DNA of 64,000 nucleotides from positions 1 through 64,000 of the forward strand of contig JAQBYN010000009.1 in assembly GCA_027622715.1 (NCBI GenBank). Reading direction: 5' to 3'. Source of the stretch: Pseudomonadota bacterium (lineage in GTDB: Bacteria; Pseudomonadota; Alphaproteobacteria; SHVP01). The notes under the pieces were generated by a model, which was not told the DNA's origin, did no database searches, and saw only the letters and a program-made list of their open reading frames with translations. The translations under genes and the position numbers were made by a program. This document shows positions 37,379 to 47,051 of the stretch, one piece after another (positions within the stretch are counted from its first letter, which is position 1; every line of letters starts with the position of its first letter).

Positions 37379-40333
37379 ATGACCGTTGAATCGCTCATCG
37401 ATCAGATATCGACCCTGCCGCGCCCGTATGACCAGGACGCGGCGCAGCGCGGCCTTGAGTCATTCCTAGCGGTCGCGGCACAGTTGCCCGAGCACCAGGC
37501 CGCGGCCAGCGCTGCGGCGCGTGACCCGCGCATTGCCGCGTTGCTGGATACCATTTTTGGCAACAGTCCATTTCTGACACAGACCATTATACGCGATTTA
37601 CCGTACTTTTTGGGGCTTGTTCAAAGCCCGCCTGCGGCGGTTCTTCAGGACATTTTGGACGGCCTCGCGTTTGCGGGTGGCGGTCTCGCGGTCGGTCGGC
37701 CAGCGACGATGCGCACCTTGCGACTCGCCAAAGCCCGCGCATCGCTGCTGATCGCGATCACCGATATCGGCGGGGTGTGGCCGCTTGCCACCCTCACCAA
37801 GGCGCTGAGCGCTGTCGCTGAGGCGGCCATCGGCCATGCGGTCGCGTCCCTTATGGCGGAATTCGCGGCACGGGGCGATTTCGCGTTGCCCGATCCGCAG
37901 CATCCGGAGATCGACTCAGGCTATGTGATTCTCGCCATGGGAAAACTCGGTGCGCGTGAGCTCAATTTCTCGAGCGACATCGACCTCATCCCCTTATTCG
38001 ATCCCGACGTCGCCCACCACACCGGCAAGAAGAGCGTGCAAGACGCCTTCGTTCGATTGACCCAGGGGCTGGTGCAACTGCTGCAAGAACGCACCGCAGA
38101 CGGCTATGTATATCGCACCGACCTGCGCCTCCGCCCCGATGCCGGCGCCACACCCGTCGCAATGTCTGTACGGGCGGCCGAAACGTATTACGAGAGCGTA
38201 GGCCAGAACTGGGAACGCGCCGCCATGATCAAGGCTCGCCCGGTAGGCGGTGACCTTGCGACGGGCCATGCTTTTCTCGATACGATCCGGCCCTTCATTT
38301 GGCGCAAGCATCTGGACTACGCAGCGATCGCCGATATTCATTCGATCAAACGTCAGATCGATTCGAGCCGCGGCCATACGCGCGTCAAAGTAGCGGGCCA
38401 CAACATCAAGATTGGCCACGGCGGCATCCGCGAGATCGAGTTTTTTGCGCAAACGCAGCAGCTGATCGCCGGCGGGCGCGAGCCGGTACTGCGCGAAAGC
38501 GGCACCTGCGCCGCATTGCGCGCCTTAGAGAGCACCCACCGCATCGACCCGTCCGCGGCGGATGACCTCGACGCCGCCTACACGTTTTTGCGGACTCTCG
38601 AACACCGACTGCAAATGATCGCGGACGAGCAAACCCAAACATTGCCAGAAGACGACGCCGGTCTTGAGCATGTCGCGACGTTTCTCGGGTTCCCGGACCG
38701 GACGCAGTTTGATGAGGTTTTGCTGGGGCACATGCGACGGGTCCGCGAGCACTACGGCGCCCTGTTCGAAGACGCACCGGCGCTCGGCGGCGAGTCGGGA
38801 AACCTCGTTTTTACCGGCACCGACGACGATCCGGGGACGCTGGAAACCCTCACCGAAATGGGGTTTCGAGAGGCCAAATCCGTGTCGGGCACATTTCGGC
38901 GCTGGCATCACGGGCGTTACCGCGCGACCCGGAGCACCCGGGCACGCGAAATGCTAACCGCACTGACGCCACGATTGCTGACCGCATTTGGCGCGACGGC
39001 CAATCCCGATTCGGCGTTCATGCACTTCGACGAGTTCCTCGCCAAGCTGCCGGCCGGTATCCAGTTATTCTCGCTGCTCTACAATAATCCGAGCTTGCTC
39101 GACCTGCTGGCCGAGATCGTCGGCAGCGCGCCGCGCTTGGCTGAGTTCCTGAGCCACGATCCGTTGGTTTTGGACAGCGTGTTGAGCGAAGGATTCCTCG
39201 ACCCGTTGCCGGACGCCACGGCGTTGGCCGACGAAGCGCGTGCCCACATCGCCCGCGCACAAGATTATCAAGACGCGCTGGACTTGGCCCGCCGCTGGAC
39301 TCGTGACCGACGGCTGCAGGCTGGCGTCCAAGTGCTGCGCAACATCATGCCGGGTCACCGGGCCGGTCCCATCCTGAGTGACATTGCCGACGCGGTGATC
39401 GGCGCGCTCATCCCCGCGGTGATCGACGACTTTGCCCGCCGCCATGGTGCGGTGCCCGGCGCCAGCCTTGCGTTGGTGGCACTGGGCAAGCTCGGGAGCC
39501 GCGAAATGATGTTCGGCTCGGACTTGGATTTGATCTTTCTTTACGACAACCCAGCCGGTGCCGCGGCGAGCGACGGTGCAAAATCGCTGACGACCAGCCA
39601 GTTCTTCGCGCGGTTGGGTCAGCAGATCATTAGTTCGATCACAGCGTTGACGCCGGAGGGGCGGCTTTACGAAATCGACATGCGGTTGCGCCCGTCGGGT
39701 ACGGCGGGGCCGCTCGCAGTGCAGGTCGATGGGTTCGAAAAATACCAAACGAGCGAGGCTTGGACTTGGGAGCGCATGGCCTTGACCCGAGCCCGCGTGC
39801 TCCATGCGACGGATGTGTTTCGCGCCCGCCTTGAGCCGCTCATCACCTCGTTGCTTCGGCAACCCCGCGACCAGGCGAGCGTTCTTGCCGACGTCGCGAC
39901 GATGCGCCTGCGGGTCGCGGCGGAATTCCCCGACACCGGGGTGTGGAGTCTGAAGTACGTCCGGGGCGGATTAGTGGATCTCGAATTCATCGCCCAGACC
40001 CTCCAACTCACAACCTGCGCCGCGGTGCCATCGGTGCTGGGGCGAACGACCGCGGCCGTCTTCGAAGAGCTCGGTGCGCAAGGGCAACTCGACCCAGAGG
40101 CTGCCCGCGAACTCGCTGAAACGACCCGGCTGTATCAGGATGTTGAGGGGCTGTTCCGTCTATGCCTTGAAGGGGCGCCGACCGACGACACCATTCCCGC
40201 CGGTTTAGCCCGCGCGTTGGTGCGGGTCGCGAATATGCCGGACATCGGCATGCTGAAGGCTGAATTGTCGGCGCGCCAACACATGGTAATGACGCACTTC
40301 GACGCGATTGTCGGCGCCGCGCCGGGGGCCTAA
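37379..40333 (+). CDS. glnE: Glutamine synthetase adenylyltransferase / adenylyl-removing enzyme
   Basis: Two nucleotidyltransferase modules: GKLGARELNFSSDIDLIPLFD and GKLGSREMMFGSDLDLIFLYD. Confidence 0.96.
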   Translation: MTVESLIDQISTLPRPYDQDAAQRGLESFLAVAAQLPEHQAAASAAARDPRIAALLDTIFGNSPFLTQTIIRDLPYFLGLVQSPPAAVLQDILDGLAFAGGGLAVGRPATMRTLRLAKARASLLIAITDIGGVWPLATLTKALSAVAEAAIGHAVASLMAEFAARGDFALPDPQHPEIDSGYVILAMGKLGARELNFSSDIDLIPLFDPDVAHHTGKKSVQDAFVRLTQGLVQLLQERTADGYVYRTDLRLRPDAGATPVAMSVRAAETYYESVGQNWERAAMIKARPVGGDLATGHAFLDTIRPFIWRKHLDYAAIADIHSIKRQIDSSRGHTRVKVAGHNIKIGHGGIREIEFFAQTQQLIAGGREPVLRESGTCAALRALESTHRIDPSAADDLDAAYTFLRTLEHRLQMIADEQTQTLPEDDAGLEHVATFLGFPDRTQFDEVLLGHMRRVREHYGALFEDAPALGGESGNLVFTGTDDDPGTLETLTEMGFREAKSVSGTFRRWHHGRYRATRSTRAREMLTALTPRLLTAFGATANPDSAFMHFDEFLAKLPAGIQLFSLLYNNPSLLDLLAEIVGSAPRLAEFLSHDPLVLDSVLSEGFLDPLPDATALADEARAHIARAQDYQDALDLARRWTRDRRLQAGVQVLRNIMPGHRAGPILSDIADAVIGALIPAVIDDFARRHGAVPGASLALVALGKLGSREMMFGSDLDLIFLYDNPAGAAASDGAKSLTTSQFFARLGQQIISSITALTPEGRLYEIDMRLRPSGTAGPLAVQVDGFEKYQTSEAWTWERMALTRARVLHATDVFRARLEPLITSLLRQPRDQASVLADVATMRLRVAAEFPDTGVWSLKYVRGGLVDLEFIAQTLQLTTCAAVPSVLGRTTAAVFEELGAQGQLDPEAARELAETTRLYQDVEGLFRLCLEGAPTDDTIPAGLARALVRVANMPDIGMLKAELSARQHMVMTHFDAIVGAAPGA

Positions 40334-40728
40334 GCGGCGGCGACCTTCTGCGCCAGTTCTGCCAACCACGCCTCGACACGTTTTTTGTTCACCCCCATAT
40401 CACCGATCCCGTACGTCGCGCGGCTGTAGATTGCGAGGCTGCTGCGCCCCGGTCCATGTTCGACAAATTGGACGGTGATCGTATCGGGGAACTTGAAGAG
40501 CGCGGAGCGCTGGACGAAATCGACTTGCCGCCGCGTGGAATCCTCACCGGCCACATTCACGCGCGGGTGTGCCAGTGCGACGGCGCGAAACGCACCCGCC
40601 AGCTGATCCACCCCGATCTCGAAAATGGGCACCGTCCCATGCGGTTTGGCAGCCGAGGTAAAGCTCTTTGGCGCGGCAAAATACTGGTTGGGCCGCCAGC
40701 CCAGTTTAAAGGTCGAGAGGTCCATCAT
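40330..40728 (-). CDS. DUF1499-like protein
   Basis: RQVDFVQRSALFKFPDTITVQF…IYSRATYGIGDMGVNKKRVEAWL. Confidence 0.8.
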   Translation of the reverse strand: MMDLSTFKLGWRPNQYFAAPKSFTSAAKPHGTVPIFEIGVDQLAGAFRAVALAHPRVNVAGEDSTRRQVDFVQRSALFKFPDTITVQFVEHGPGRSSLAIYSRATYGIGDMGVNKKRVEAWLAELAQKVAAA

Positions 40729-40825
40729 CGTATTGCCGTCTTCCGTCGCGCAGGCGCTTGTCGCCCAAATTCAATTGTGCCAGAACGGCTGCTTGATCGT
40801 AGCGCGCAAACACCTGGAGGGCATC

Positions 40826-41290
40826 ATGGCACTTAGCGAGGGAGACAAGGCCCCGGCCTTTAATCTGCCATCCGATGGCGGCAAGAACCTGAAGTTGTCC
40901 GACTACAAGGGCAAGAAGTTGGTTTTGTATTTTTACCCAAAGGACGACACACCGGGCTGCACCAAGGAGGCGATCGGGTTTTCCGAAGATGCAGCCAAGT
41001 TCAAACGGGCCGGCGCGGTCGTCATCGGCGCATCAAAAGACACGGTCGCGAAACACGAAAAATTCCGCGACAAATACGGGCTCAAGATTCCGTTGGTCAG
41101 CGATGAGGACGGCAGCCTGTGTGACGATTACGGCGTGTGGACGACCAAGATGAACTACGGCAAGTCCTACATGGGCATTGAGCGGTCGACATTTCTGATC
41201 GACGAGAAAGGCAAGATTGCGAAAGTGTGGCGCAAGGTGAAAGTCGACGGCCATGTCGAGGCCGTCCTCGAGGCGCTGAAGGCGCTCTGA
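40826..41290 (+). CDS. bcp: Thiol peroxidase, Bcp/PrxQ family
   Basis: LVLYFYPKDDTPGCTKEAIGFSED; start set at MALSEGDKAPAF. Confidence 0.92.
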   Translation: MALSEGDKAPAFNLPSDGGKNLKLSDYKGKKLVLYFYPKDDTPGCTKEAIGFSEDAAKFKRAGAVVIGASKDTVAKHEKFRDKYGLKIPLVSDEDGSLCDDYGVWTTKMNYGKSYMGIERSTFLIDEKGKIAKVWRKVKVDGHVEAVLEALKAL

Positions 41291-41406
41291 CCAGCGGCGG
41301 TCGCGCCCGCCGCCGAGCACCGCCCCGACAAATGACGGGGGGAAAAAATTGCCTAGCTAGGGCCTCGGGTACCTCAAAAACGAGGCCGGTTCGGGGGTCA
41401 TTTTCA

Positions 41407-41476
41407 GATTCGCCGATTCGATTGCCAGATTCATCCCGAGTCCGGCGAATCCAGCTTGCCCGCGCTGTTTGGAATC
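41407..41476. promoter_or_regulatory. Cluster of six GANTC sites, with 9-bp dyad GATTCGCCG/CGGCGAATC
   Basis: GATTC 41407, 41415, 41428; GAGTC 41438; GAATC 41447, 41472. Confidence 0.7.
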
Positions 41477-41509
41477 GATATCCCTTACAGTGCAGGGCTG
41501 GGAGGAACG

Positions 41510-42877
41510 ATGGCGAATGAGGGCCAGGGGACCTTTAGGCGGGTCTACGAGCGTCTTTTTCCCGAACGACAAGTCTACGTCAGGACACATGGCGAAGTGC
41601 AATTCGTCACGCTCTCGGGCCCGTTTCAAGTTGGCCTGACGTCACTGGTTTGCGTGGTCGCCGCATGGGTCGCGTTCTCGACGTTCCAGTATGTTTTTCA
41701 GAACGACATTATCGCGTCTAAAAACGAGCGGCTGCGTATTGCGCACACCGCCTATCAGGACCTCGAAGGCGAACTGCGCAGCACGCAACTGCGGTTCATC
41801 TCGGCCGCCCGCGACCTTGACGCCAAACACAACCAACTCATTGCTCTGGTGTCGCAAAAGGACACGCTGGAACAGCGATTGAACGCCATTTCCGAGCGCC
41901 TATCCGATGTGTCAGGCGATCATATGGAGGCGTCGAAAGAGGCTGCGGCGTTGCGCGATCAACTTCAGGGCGAGCGCAGCGAACTGTCCGACCAAATCGG
42001 CACTTTGCAGGGCACGCTGCGCGCTACGTTGGACCAACAATCGGACCTCGAGCAGAACCTTGCGGCAACCCGAGACAAGGTTGTGTCGCTGAGCGCCGAG
42101 CGCGATACCTTGATCAAATCGAACGCCGATTTGAACGGCAACCTCGAAAACATCAATCTGCGCCTGAGCAATATTCGCAGCGAGCAACGGCGATTTGTCG
42201 AGCGAATCGCGGCGCGCACGTCCGACGATATATCCCTCCTTGAGGATACCATCGCGATGACGGGGATAGAGCCCGACGCGTTGTTCGAGAAGAGCGGGCT
42301 GCGAACCGGCGCGATCGGCGGTCCTGTGATCGAGCCCGACGCCGCCGACGATGGCATGTTGAAGTCGGACATCAGACTGGACGATGGCGCGGAATTCGAC
42401 TCGTCGGTGACGGGCCTGGAGAGCAATCTGCAACGATGGGAGGCGCTCCAAAGCGTGTTGCGCGCGCTTCCCCTCGCGCCCCCCGCCGACAATTTCTATA
42501 TCTCGAGCGATTATGGCCGGCGCACCGACCCGTTCACCAAACGCGCGGCGTTTCATGGCGGCGTCGACCTAGCCGGCCCCGCGCGCCAGCTCGTGTATGC
42601 CACGGCGCCAGGAAAAGTCGTGGTCGCCGGTCGTAATGGGGCGTTCGGCAACATGGTGGAGATCGACCATGGGATGGGGCTCCGTACCCGATATGGGCAT
42701 CTGGAAAAGATCTTGGTCAAACGCGGCGAGGACGTGGGCTTCCGCACCAAAATCGGCAGGATGGGTAGCACCGGCCGGAGCACTGGCACCCATTTGCATT
42801 ACGAGATAAGATTTGACGGTAAAGCGTATGATCCATCACGCTTTTTGAAGGCAGGGAAGTATGTTTTCAAGAACTGA
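41510..42877 (+). CDS. Membrane-anchored coiled-coil M23 family metallopeptidase
   Basis: N-terminal TM, coiled-coil, ISSDYGRRTDPFTKRAAFHGGVDLAG…HLHYEIRFDGKAYDPSRFL. Confidence 0.93.
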   Translation: MANEGQGTFRRVYERLFPERQVYVRTHGEVQFVTLSGPFQVGLTSLVCVVAAWVAFSTFQYVFQNDIIASKNERLRIAHTAYQDLEGELRSTQLRFISAARDLDAKHNQLIALVSQKDTLEQRLNAISERLSDVSGDHMEASKEAAALRDQLQGERSELSDQIGTLQGTLRATLDQQSDLEQNLAATRDKVVSLSAERDTLIKSNADLNGNLENINLRLSNIRSEQRRFVERIAARTSDDISLLEDTIAMTGIEPDALFEKSGLRTGAIGGPVIEPDAADDGMLKSDIRLDDGAEFDSSVTGLESNLQRWEALQSVLRALPLAPPADNFYISSDYGRRTDPFTKRAAFHGGVDLAGPARQLVYATAPGKVVVAGRNGAFGNMVEIDHGMGLRTRYGHLEKILVKRGEDVGFRTKIGRMGSTGRSTGTHLHYEIRFDGKAYDPSRFLKAGKYVFKN

Positions 42878-43325
42878 ACGAGGGAGCAGTCCGTTGCCAG
42901 AGGCACCAGGTAGTTCCAAGGACGCACCGCCATCCCTAATCAGCGCCAATCTTCAGATTGTCGGTAACCTGCGCTCGCAAGGCGAGGTGCAAATCGACGG
43001 CACGGTTGATGGTGACGTGGCAGCAAACGCGCTGACCATCGGCGAGCGGGCGACGATCAACGGCGAAATCGTCGCCGACGATGTCGTTGTTCGCGGCCGG
43101 GTCAATGGCCGGATTCGCGCCCGCAAAGTGCAGCTCGCCAAGAGCGCGCATGTTGTTGGTGATATCTGGCACGAATTGCTGTCGATCGATTCCGGCGCGT
43201 TCGTTGAGGGGCACTGCAAACGAACCGACAAACCGACCGAAATCGTCGAGGCGCGGATCAAGTCGGTGCCGCAGCCCAAACGGGAAATGGGAAGTGGCGC
43301 AACGCCCGCGGCGGTGCCGGCCTAA
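42861..43325 (+). CDS. Bactofilin family cytoskeletal protein
   Basis: SANLQIVGNLRSQGEVQIDGTVDGDVAANALTIGERATINGEIVADDVVVRGRVNGRI; overlaps M23 gene end by 17 nt. Confidence 0.93.
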   Translation: MFSRTERGSSPLPEAPGSSKDAPPSLISANLQIVGNLRSQGEVQIDGTVDGDVAANALTIGERATINGEIVADDVVVRGRVNGRIRARKVQLAKSAHVVGDIWHELLSIDSGAFVEGHCKRTDKPTEIVEARIKSVPQPKREMGSGATPAAVPA

Positions 43326-43363
43326 GCAAACCCTCTAACACGGCCGATTTGGCCAAACGCATT

Positions 43364-43388
43364 ACGCCGCCCCTGGGCGGCGTTTTCG
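43364..43388 (+). terminator. Intrinsic terminator after the bactofilin gene
   Basis: ACGCCGCCCCTGGGCGGCGTTTTCG. Confidence 0.8.
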
Positions 43389-43396
43389 TTTGTGGG

Positions 43397-44501
43397 TTAG
43401 GTCTGACCGACGCGGGCCGACAGGGCGGCCGCCATGAACACGTCGAGGTCGCCGTCGAGGACACCGGCGGCGTTGCCCCGCTCGACCCCGGTGCGGAGAT
43501 CCTTGACCATCTGATAGGGGTGCAAAACGTAAGAGCGGATTTGGTGGCCCCAGCCGATATCGGTTTTCGAATCGTGTAGCGCCTGCTTTTCAGCCTCACG
43601 TCGCTCTATTTCCACCTCATAGAGCCGCGATTTTAGCATCTTCATTGCCGCCGACCGGTTCTTGTGCTGCGACCGGTCGTTCTGGCATTGCACGACGATT
43701 CCGGTGGGAAGGTGCGTGAGGCGTACCGCACTGTCGGTCCGGTTGACGTGCTGCCCGCCGGCGCCGGACGCCCGATAGGTGTCCACGCGCAATTCTTTGT
43801 CTTCGATGACGATATCGATCTCTTCGTCGATTTCGGGATAGACGCCAACGCTTGCGAAACTGGTGTGACGCCGGGCCGAGGCATCGAACGGCGAAATACG
43901 GACCAACCGGTGCACGCCGGTTTCGGTTTTGAGCCACCCGTACGCGTTGACCCCAATGACCCGGATGGTGGTCGACTTAATGCCAGCTTCTTCGCCCGGA
44001 CTTTCTTCGATCCATTCGACCTTGTAGCCGCTGGCCTCAATCCAACGAAGATACATGCGCAAGAGCATTTCGGCCCAGTCCTGGGACTCGGTGCCACCGG
44101 CCCCCGCGTGGACCTCGAGGAAGCAGTTGTTGGCGTCGGCCTCGCCCGATAGTAGCGTTTCGATTTCCAACTTTGCCGCTCGGGTGCCCAGTGCCGTCAG
44201 CGCCGCGCCCGCCTCGTCGACAATTGCGTCGTCGCCTTCGGCCTCGCCGAGTTCGATCAGCTCGAGGGTGTCTTTGAATTCCGTTTCCAGCGACTGAAAG
44301 CGGCTAATCGCATTGTCGAGCTGGGTGCGCTCGCGCATGACCTTGCGCGCGGCGTCGGCGTCCTCCCAGAGTTTCGGATCTTCGGATAGCCGGTTCAGTT
44401 CCTCCAGCCGAACAAGAGCGTTGTCGTAGTCAAAGATGCCTCCTTAGCAGCCCGACTGCCTGCTCGATGTCGTTTTGGAGTTTTTCGAATTCCGCTCGCA
44501 T
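43397..44501 (-). CDS. prfB: Peptide chain release factor 2, joined across a programmed +1 frameshift at 44433-44430
   Basis: Frame 0: MRAEFEKLQNDIEQAVGLLRRHL then TGA; slip site AGGAGG CAT CTT TGA C; +1 frame continues DYDNALVRLEELNRLSEDPKLWEDADAARKV-MRERTQ…; GGQ (GAGGQHVNRTDSAVRLTH) and SPF (RISPFDASARR). Confidence 0.95.
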
Positions 44502-44552
44502 GACCTTACGCCGTGATCGCTGTCGGTCCGTGTGGTAGCGGACCGGTGGCGT

Positions 44553-46961
44553 TCAGTAAAGACCGCCGACGCCCGAGCCTGTCGATGCACGATTGGACTG
44601 CACGGTGCCAAATTGCGTATCGAGGACCGCCGATTCGGCGGCCGTCGGTTCGGTGCCGGGACGGAACGCCTCAAGAATGATCTGATCGCTGCGGTCGTTT
44701 GCCAACGCGCCCGAGGCCGCGTCAATGCGAACGAGGCGGACGCCGCCGGGAATACGGAACGGTATATCGGCCTGTCCCTCGAGCGCCTTGGCCATGAAAT
44801 CGCGGAAGATCGGCACCGCGACACTGGCCCCCTGCTCATCCGGCCCAAGGGTCCTCGGTTCATCGAAGCCGGTGTAAACGCCGACCACGAGATCCGGCGA
44901 AAAACCCAAGAACCAGGCGTCGTTGTTGTCATTTGTCGTGCCGGTCTTGCCAGCGAGGTGCATGCCAAGCCGGCGGATGCCGACGCCGGTGCCGCGTTCG
45001 ACGACACCCTCCAACATGGAGACCATCTGGTAGGCGGTTTCCGGGCGGATCACGCTGGGTCGGTCGTCGCTTAAGGCGGGCTCGGCCTGGCTCTGCCAGC
45101 GATCCGCGAGACAGCCGTCGCAAACGCGCTTGTCGTGCTTGAGGATGGTCAGTCCGCGGCGGTCTTGTACGCGGTCAATTAGGGTCGGCGAGATTTTCTT
45201 ACCGCCGTTTACCAGCATCGCGTAGGCCGTGGTTAGCCGCATCAACGTGGTTTCACCGGCGCCCAACGACATCGAGAGAAACTCCGGCAGATTGTCGACA
45301 ATCCCGAACCGGCCGGCATAGTCCGAGACGACGTCCATCCCGATAAACTGGGCGAGACGAACCGTCATCAGGTTGCGCGATTTTTCGATGCCGAGACGCA
45401 GGGTCGAAGGACCGTAAAACTTGTTGGTGTAGTTGGCGGGCTTCCAGCGACCGAGACCGGCGCCCTGGTCGATGACGAACGGGGCATCGAGAACGCGGCT
45501 TACAGGCGTGAAGCCGTTCTCGAGGGCAGCTGCGTAGACGAATGGCTTGAACGCCGAGCCCGGTTGCCGCATGGCCTGAGTTGCGCGGTTGAATTGGCTT
45601 TGGGTGTAGTCGTACCCGCCGATCATCGCCAATACCCGACCGGTGTGCGGGTCCATCGCGACGAGCGCACCCTCAAGTTCGGGCACCTGGCGCAATCCGA
45701 AAACGATACCGCTGTCGGTTTGTAGTTGTTCGACGGGGACCACATCACCGACGGAGACAACGTCCGCGGTCTTTTTGACCGATGGACCGACGTGTTGTCC
45801 GTCACGCTGGGGGCGTGCCCATTTTAGTTCGTCAAACGGGATGAACCCGCGTTCGCCCGAGGTAAGTCCGACTTGCGCGCCGATGTCTTCGACCGCGAGC
45901 ACCACGGCAAGCTGCCACTGGCGCATTCCGTTGGGCGCAACGACTGCTTTAAGGCCGGTCTCCCACCCGTCGGTTGATATCGTCGCGATTGGCCCGCGCC
46001 AGCCGTGCCGCCGATCATAGGCCACTAACCCGTCGCGCAGCGCCGCCCGGGCTATTCCCTGGAGGCGCGAATCCAGCGTGGTGCGTACCGACAAGCCACC
46101 CTCGTAGAGCCCTTTCTCGCCGTAGGAGTCGTACAGCTGCCGGCGAACCTCTTCAGTGAAGTATGCCGCATCGACAAACTCCTCGCCGCGCGGCTGGGAC
46201 ACGACAAGCGCGGTGTGCGCGGCAAGGGTCGCTTCGGAAGGCGCGATAAACTCTTCCGCGGTCATGCGGCCCAGGACCCAGTCGCGCCGGTCCTTCGCCG
46301 CTTGGGCGCGGCGGGTCGGGTGGTAGTTGTTGGGCGCCTTGGGCAGGGCCGCGAGGTAGGCCATTTCCTGGAGGCTGAGGTTGTCGAGGGACTTGTCAAA
46401 ATAGTTCAGGGCCGCCGCGGCAACGCCGTAGGAGCCTTGGCCCAAATAGATTTCATTGAGGTAGAGCTCGAGAATGCGATCCTTCGACAATGCCCGCTCA
46501 ATCCGGAATGCCAGGATCGCTTCTTTGATTTTGCGATCGATCGAGACTTCGTTGGTTAGAAGGAAGTTTTTGGCGACTTGCTGGGTGATCGTTGAAGCCC
46601 CGACCGGCCGACGATCCCCGCCGTAATTCATCAAATTGGTGACGGCGGCGCCGACAACACTGCGCAAATCCACCCCAGGATGTTCGAAAAAGCTATCGTC
46701 CTCGGCGGCCAAAAAGGCTTCGATCAACTGTCGCGGCATTGCCGCCACCGGCACGAAGACCCGTTTTTCGATTGCGTATTCGGTCAACAGGCTGCCGTCG
46801 GCGGTATGGACCCGCGTCATCACCGGCGGCTGGTAGGTCGCTAGCTGGTCGAAGTCAGGAAGGTCGCGCCCGAAATGGTAGAGCACGAACAGACCACCGC
46901 CTGCGCCCGCAACCGCGAGCAGAAACGCCGCCCCAAACAAAAACCCAAAGAACCTAATCAT
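44553..46961 (-). CDS. mrcA: Penicillin-binding protein 1A
   Basis: Transglycosylase EDDSFFEHPGVD…STITQQVAKNFLL; transpeptidase QPGSAFKPFVY and AGKTGTTNDNNDAWFLGF. Confidence 0.96.
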   Translation of the reverse strand: MIRFFGFLFGAAFLLAVAGAGGGLFVLYHFGRDLPDFDQLATYQPPVMTRVHTADGSLLTEYAIEKRVFVPVAAMPRQLIEAFLAAEDDSFFEHPGVDLRSVVGAAVTNLMNYGGDRRPVGASTITQQVAKNFLLTNEVSIDRKIKEAILAFRIERALSKDRILELYLNEIYLGQGSYGVAAAALNYFDKSLDNLSLQEMAYLAALPKAPNNYHPTRRAQAAKDRRDWVLGRMTAEEFIAPSEATLAAHTALVVSQPRGEEFVDAAYFTEEVRRQLYDSYGEKGLYEGGLSVRTTLDSRLQGIARAALRDGLVAYDRRHGWRGPIATISTDGWETGLKAVVAPNGMRQWQLAVVLAVEDIGAQVGLTSGERGFIPFDELKWARPQRDGQHVGPSVKKTADVVSVGDVVPVEQLQTDSGIVFGLRQVPELEGALVAMDPHTGRVLAMIGGYDYTQSQFNRATQAMRQPGSAFKPFVYAAALENGFTPVSRVLDAPFVIDQGAGLGRWKPANYTNKFYGPSTLRLGIEKSRNLMTVRLAQFIGMDVVSDYAGRFGIVDNLPEFLSMSLGAGETTLMRLTTAYAMLVNGGKKISPTLIDRVQDRRGLTILKHDKRVCDGCLADRWQSQAEPALSDDRPSVIRPETAYQMVSMLEGVVERGTGVGIRRLGMHLAGKTGTTNDNNDAWFLGFSPDLVVGVYTGFDEPRTLGPDEQGASVAVPIFRDFMAKALEGQADIPFRIPGGVRLVRIDAASGALANDRSDQIILEAFRPGTEPTAAESAVLDTQFGTVQSNRASTGSGVGGLY

Positions 46962-47051
46962 GTGGCGTTCGCGGACCCCTTCCGCCGGTCGATCAGAGTA
47001 TAGGCCGAATTGCGGCAGAAATTGGCCGTTCGGGACCGAATCATCATCGAA

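Noticed and set aside
44444-45007. 187-aa minus-strand ORF spanning the prfB start
   Set aside because: Out of frame with both PBP1A and prfB; the apparent C-terminus is a shifted reading of the prfB leader.
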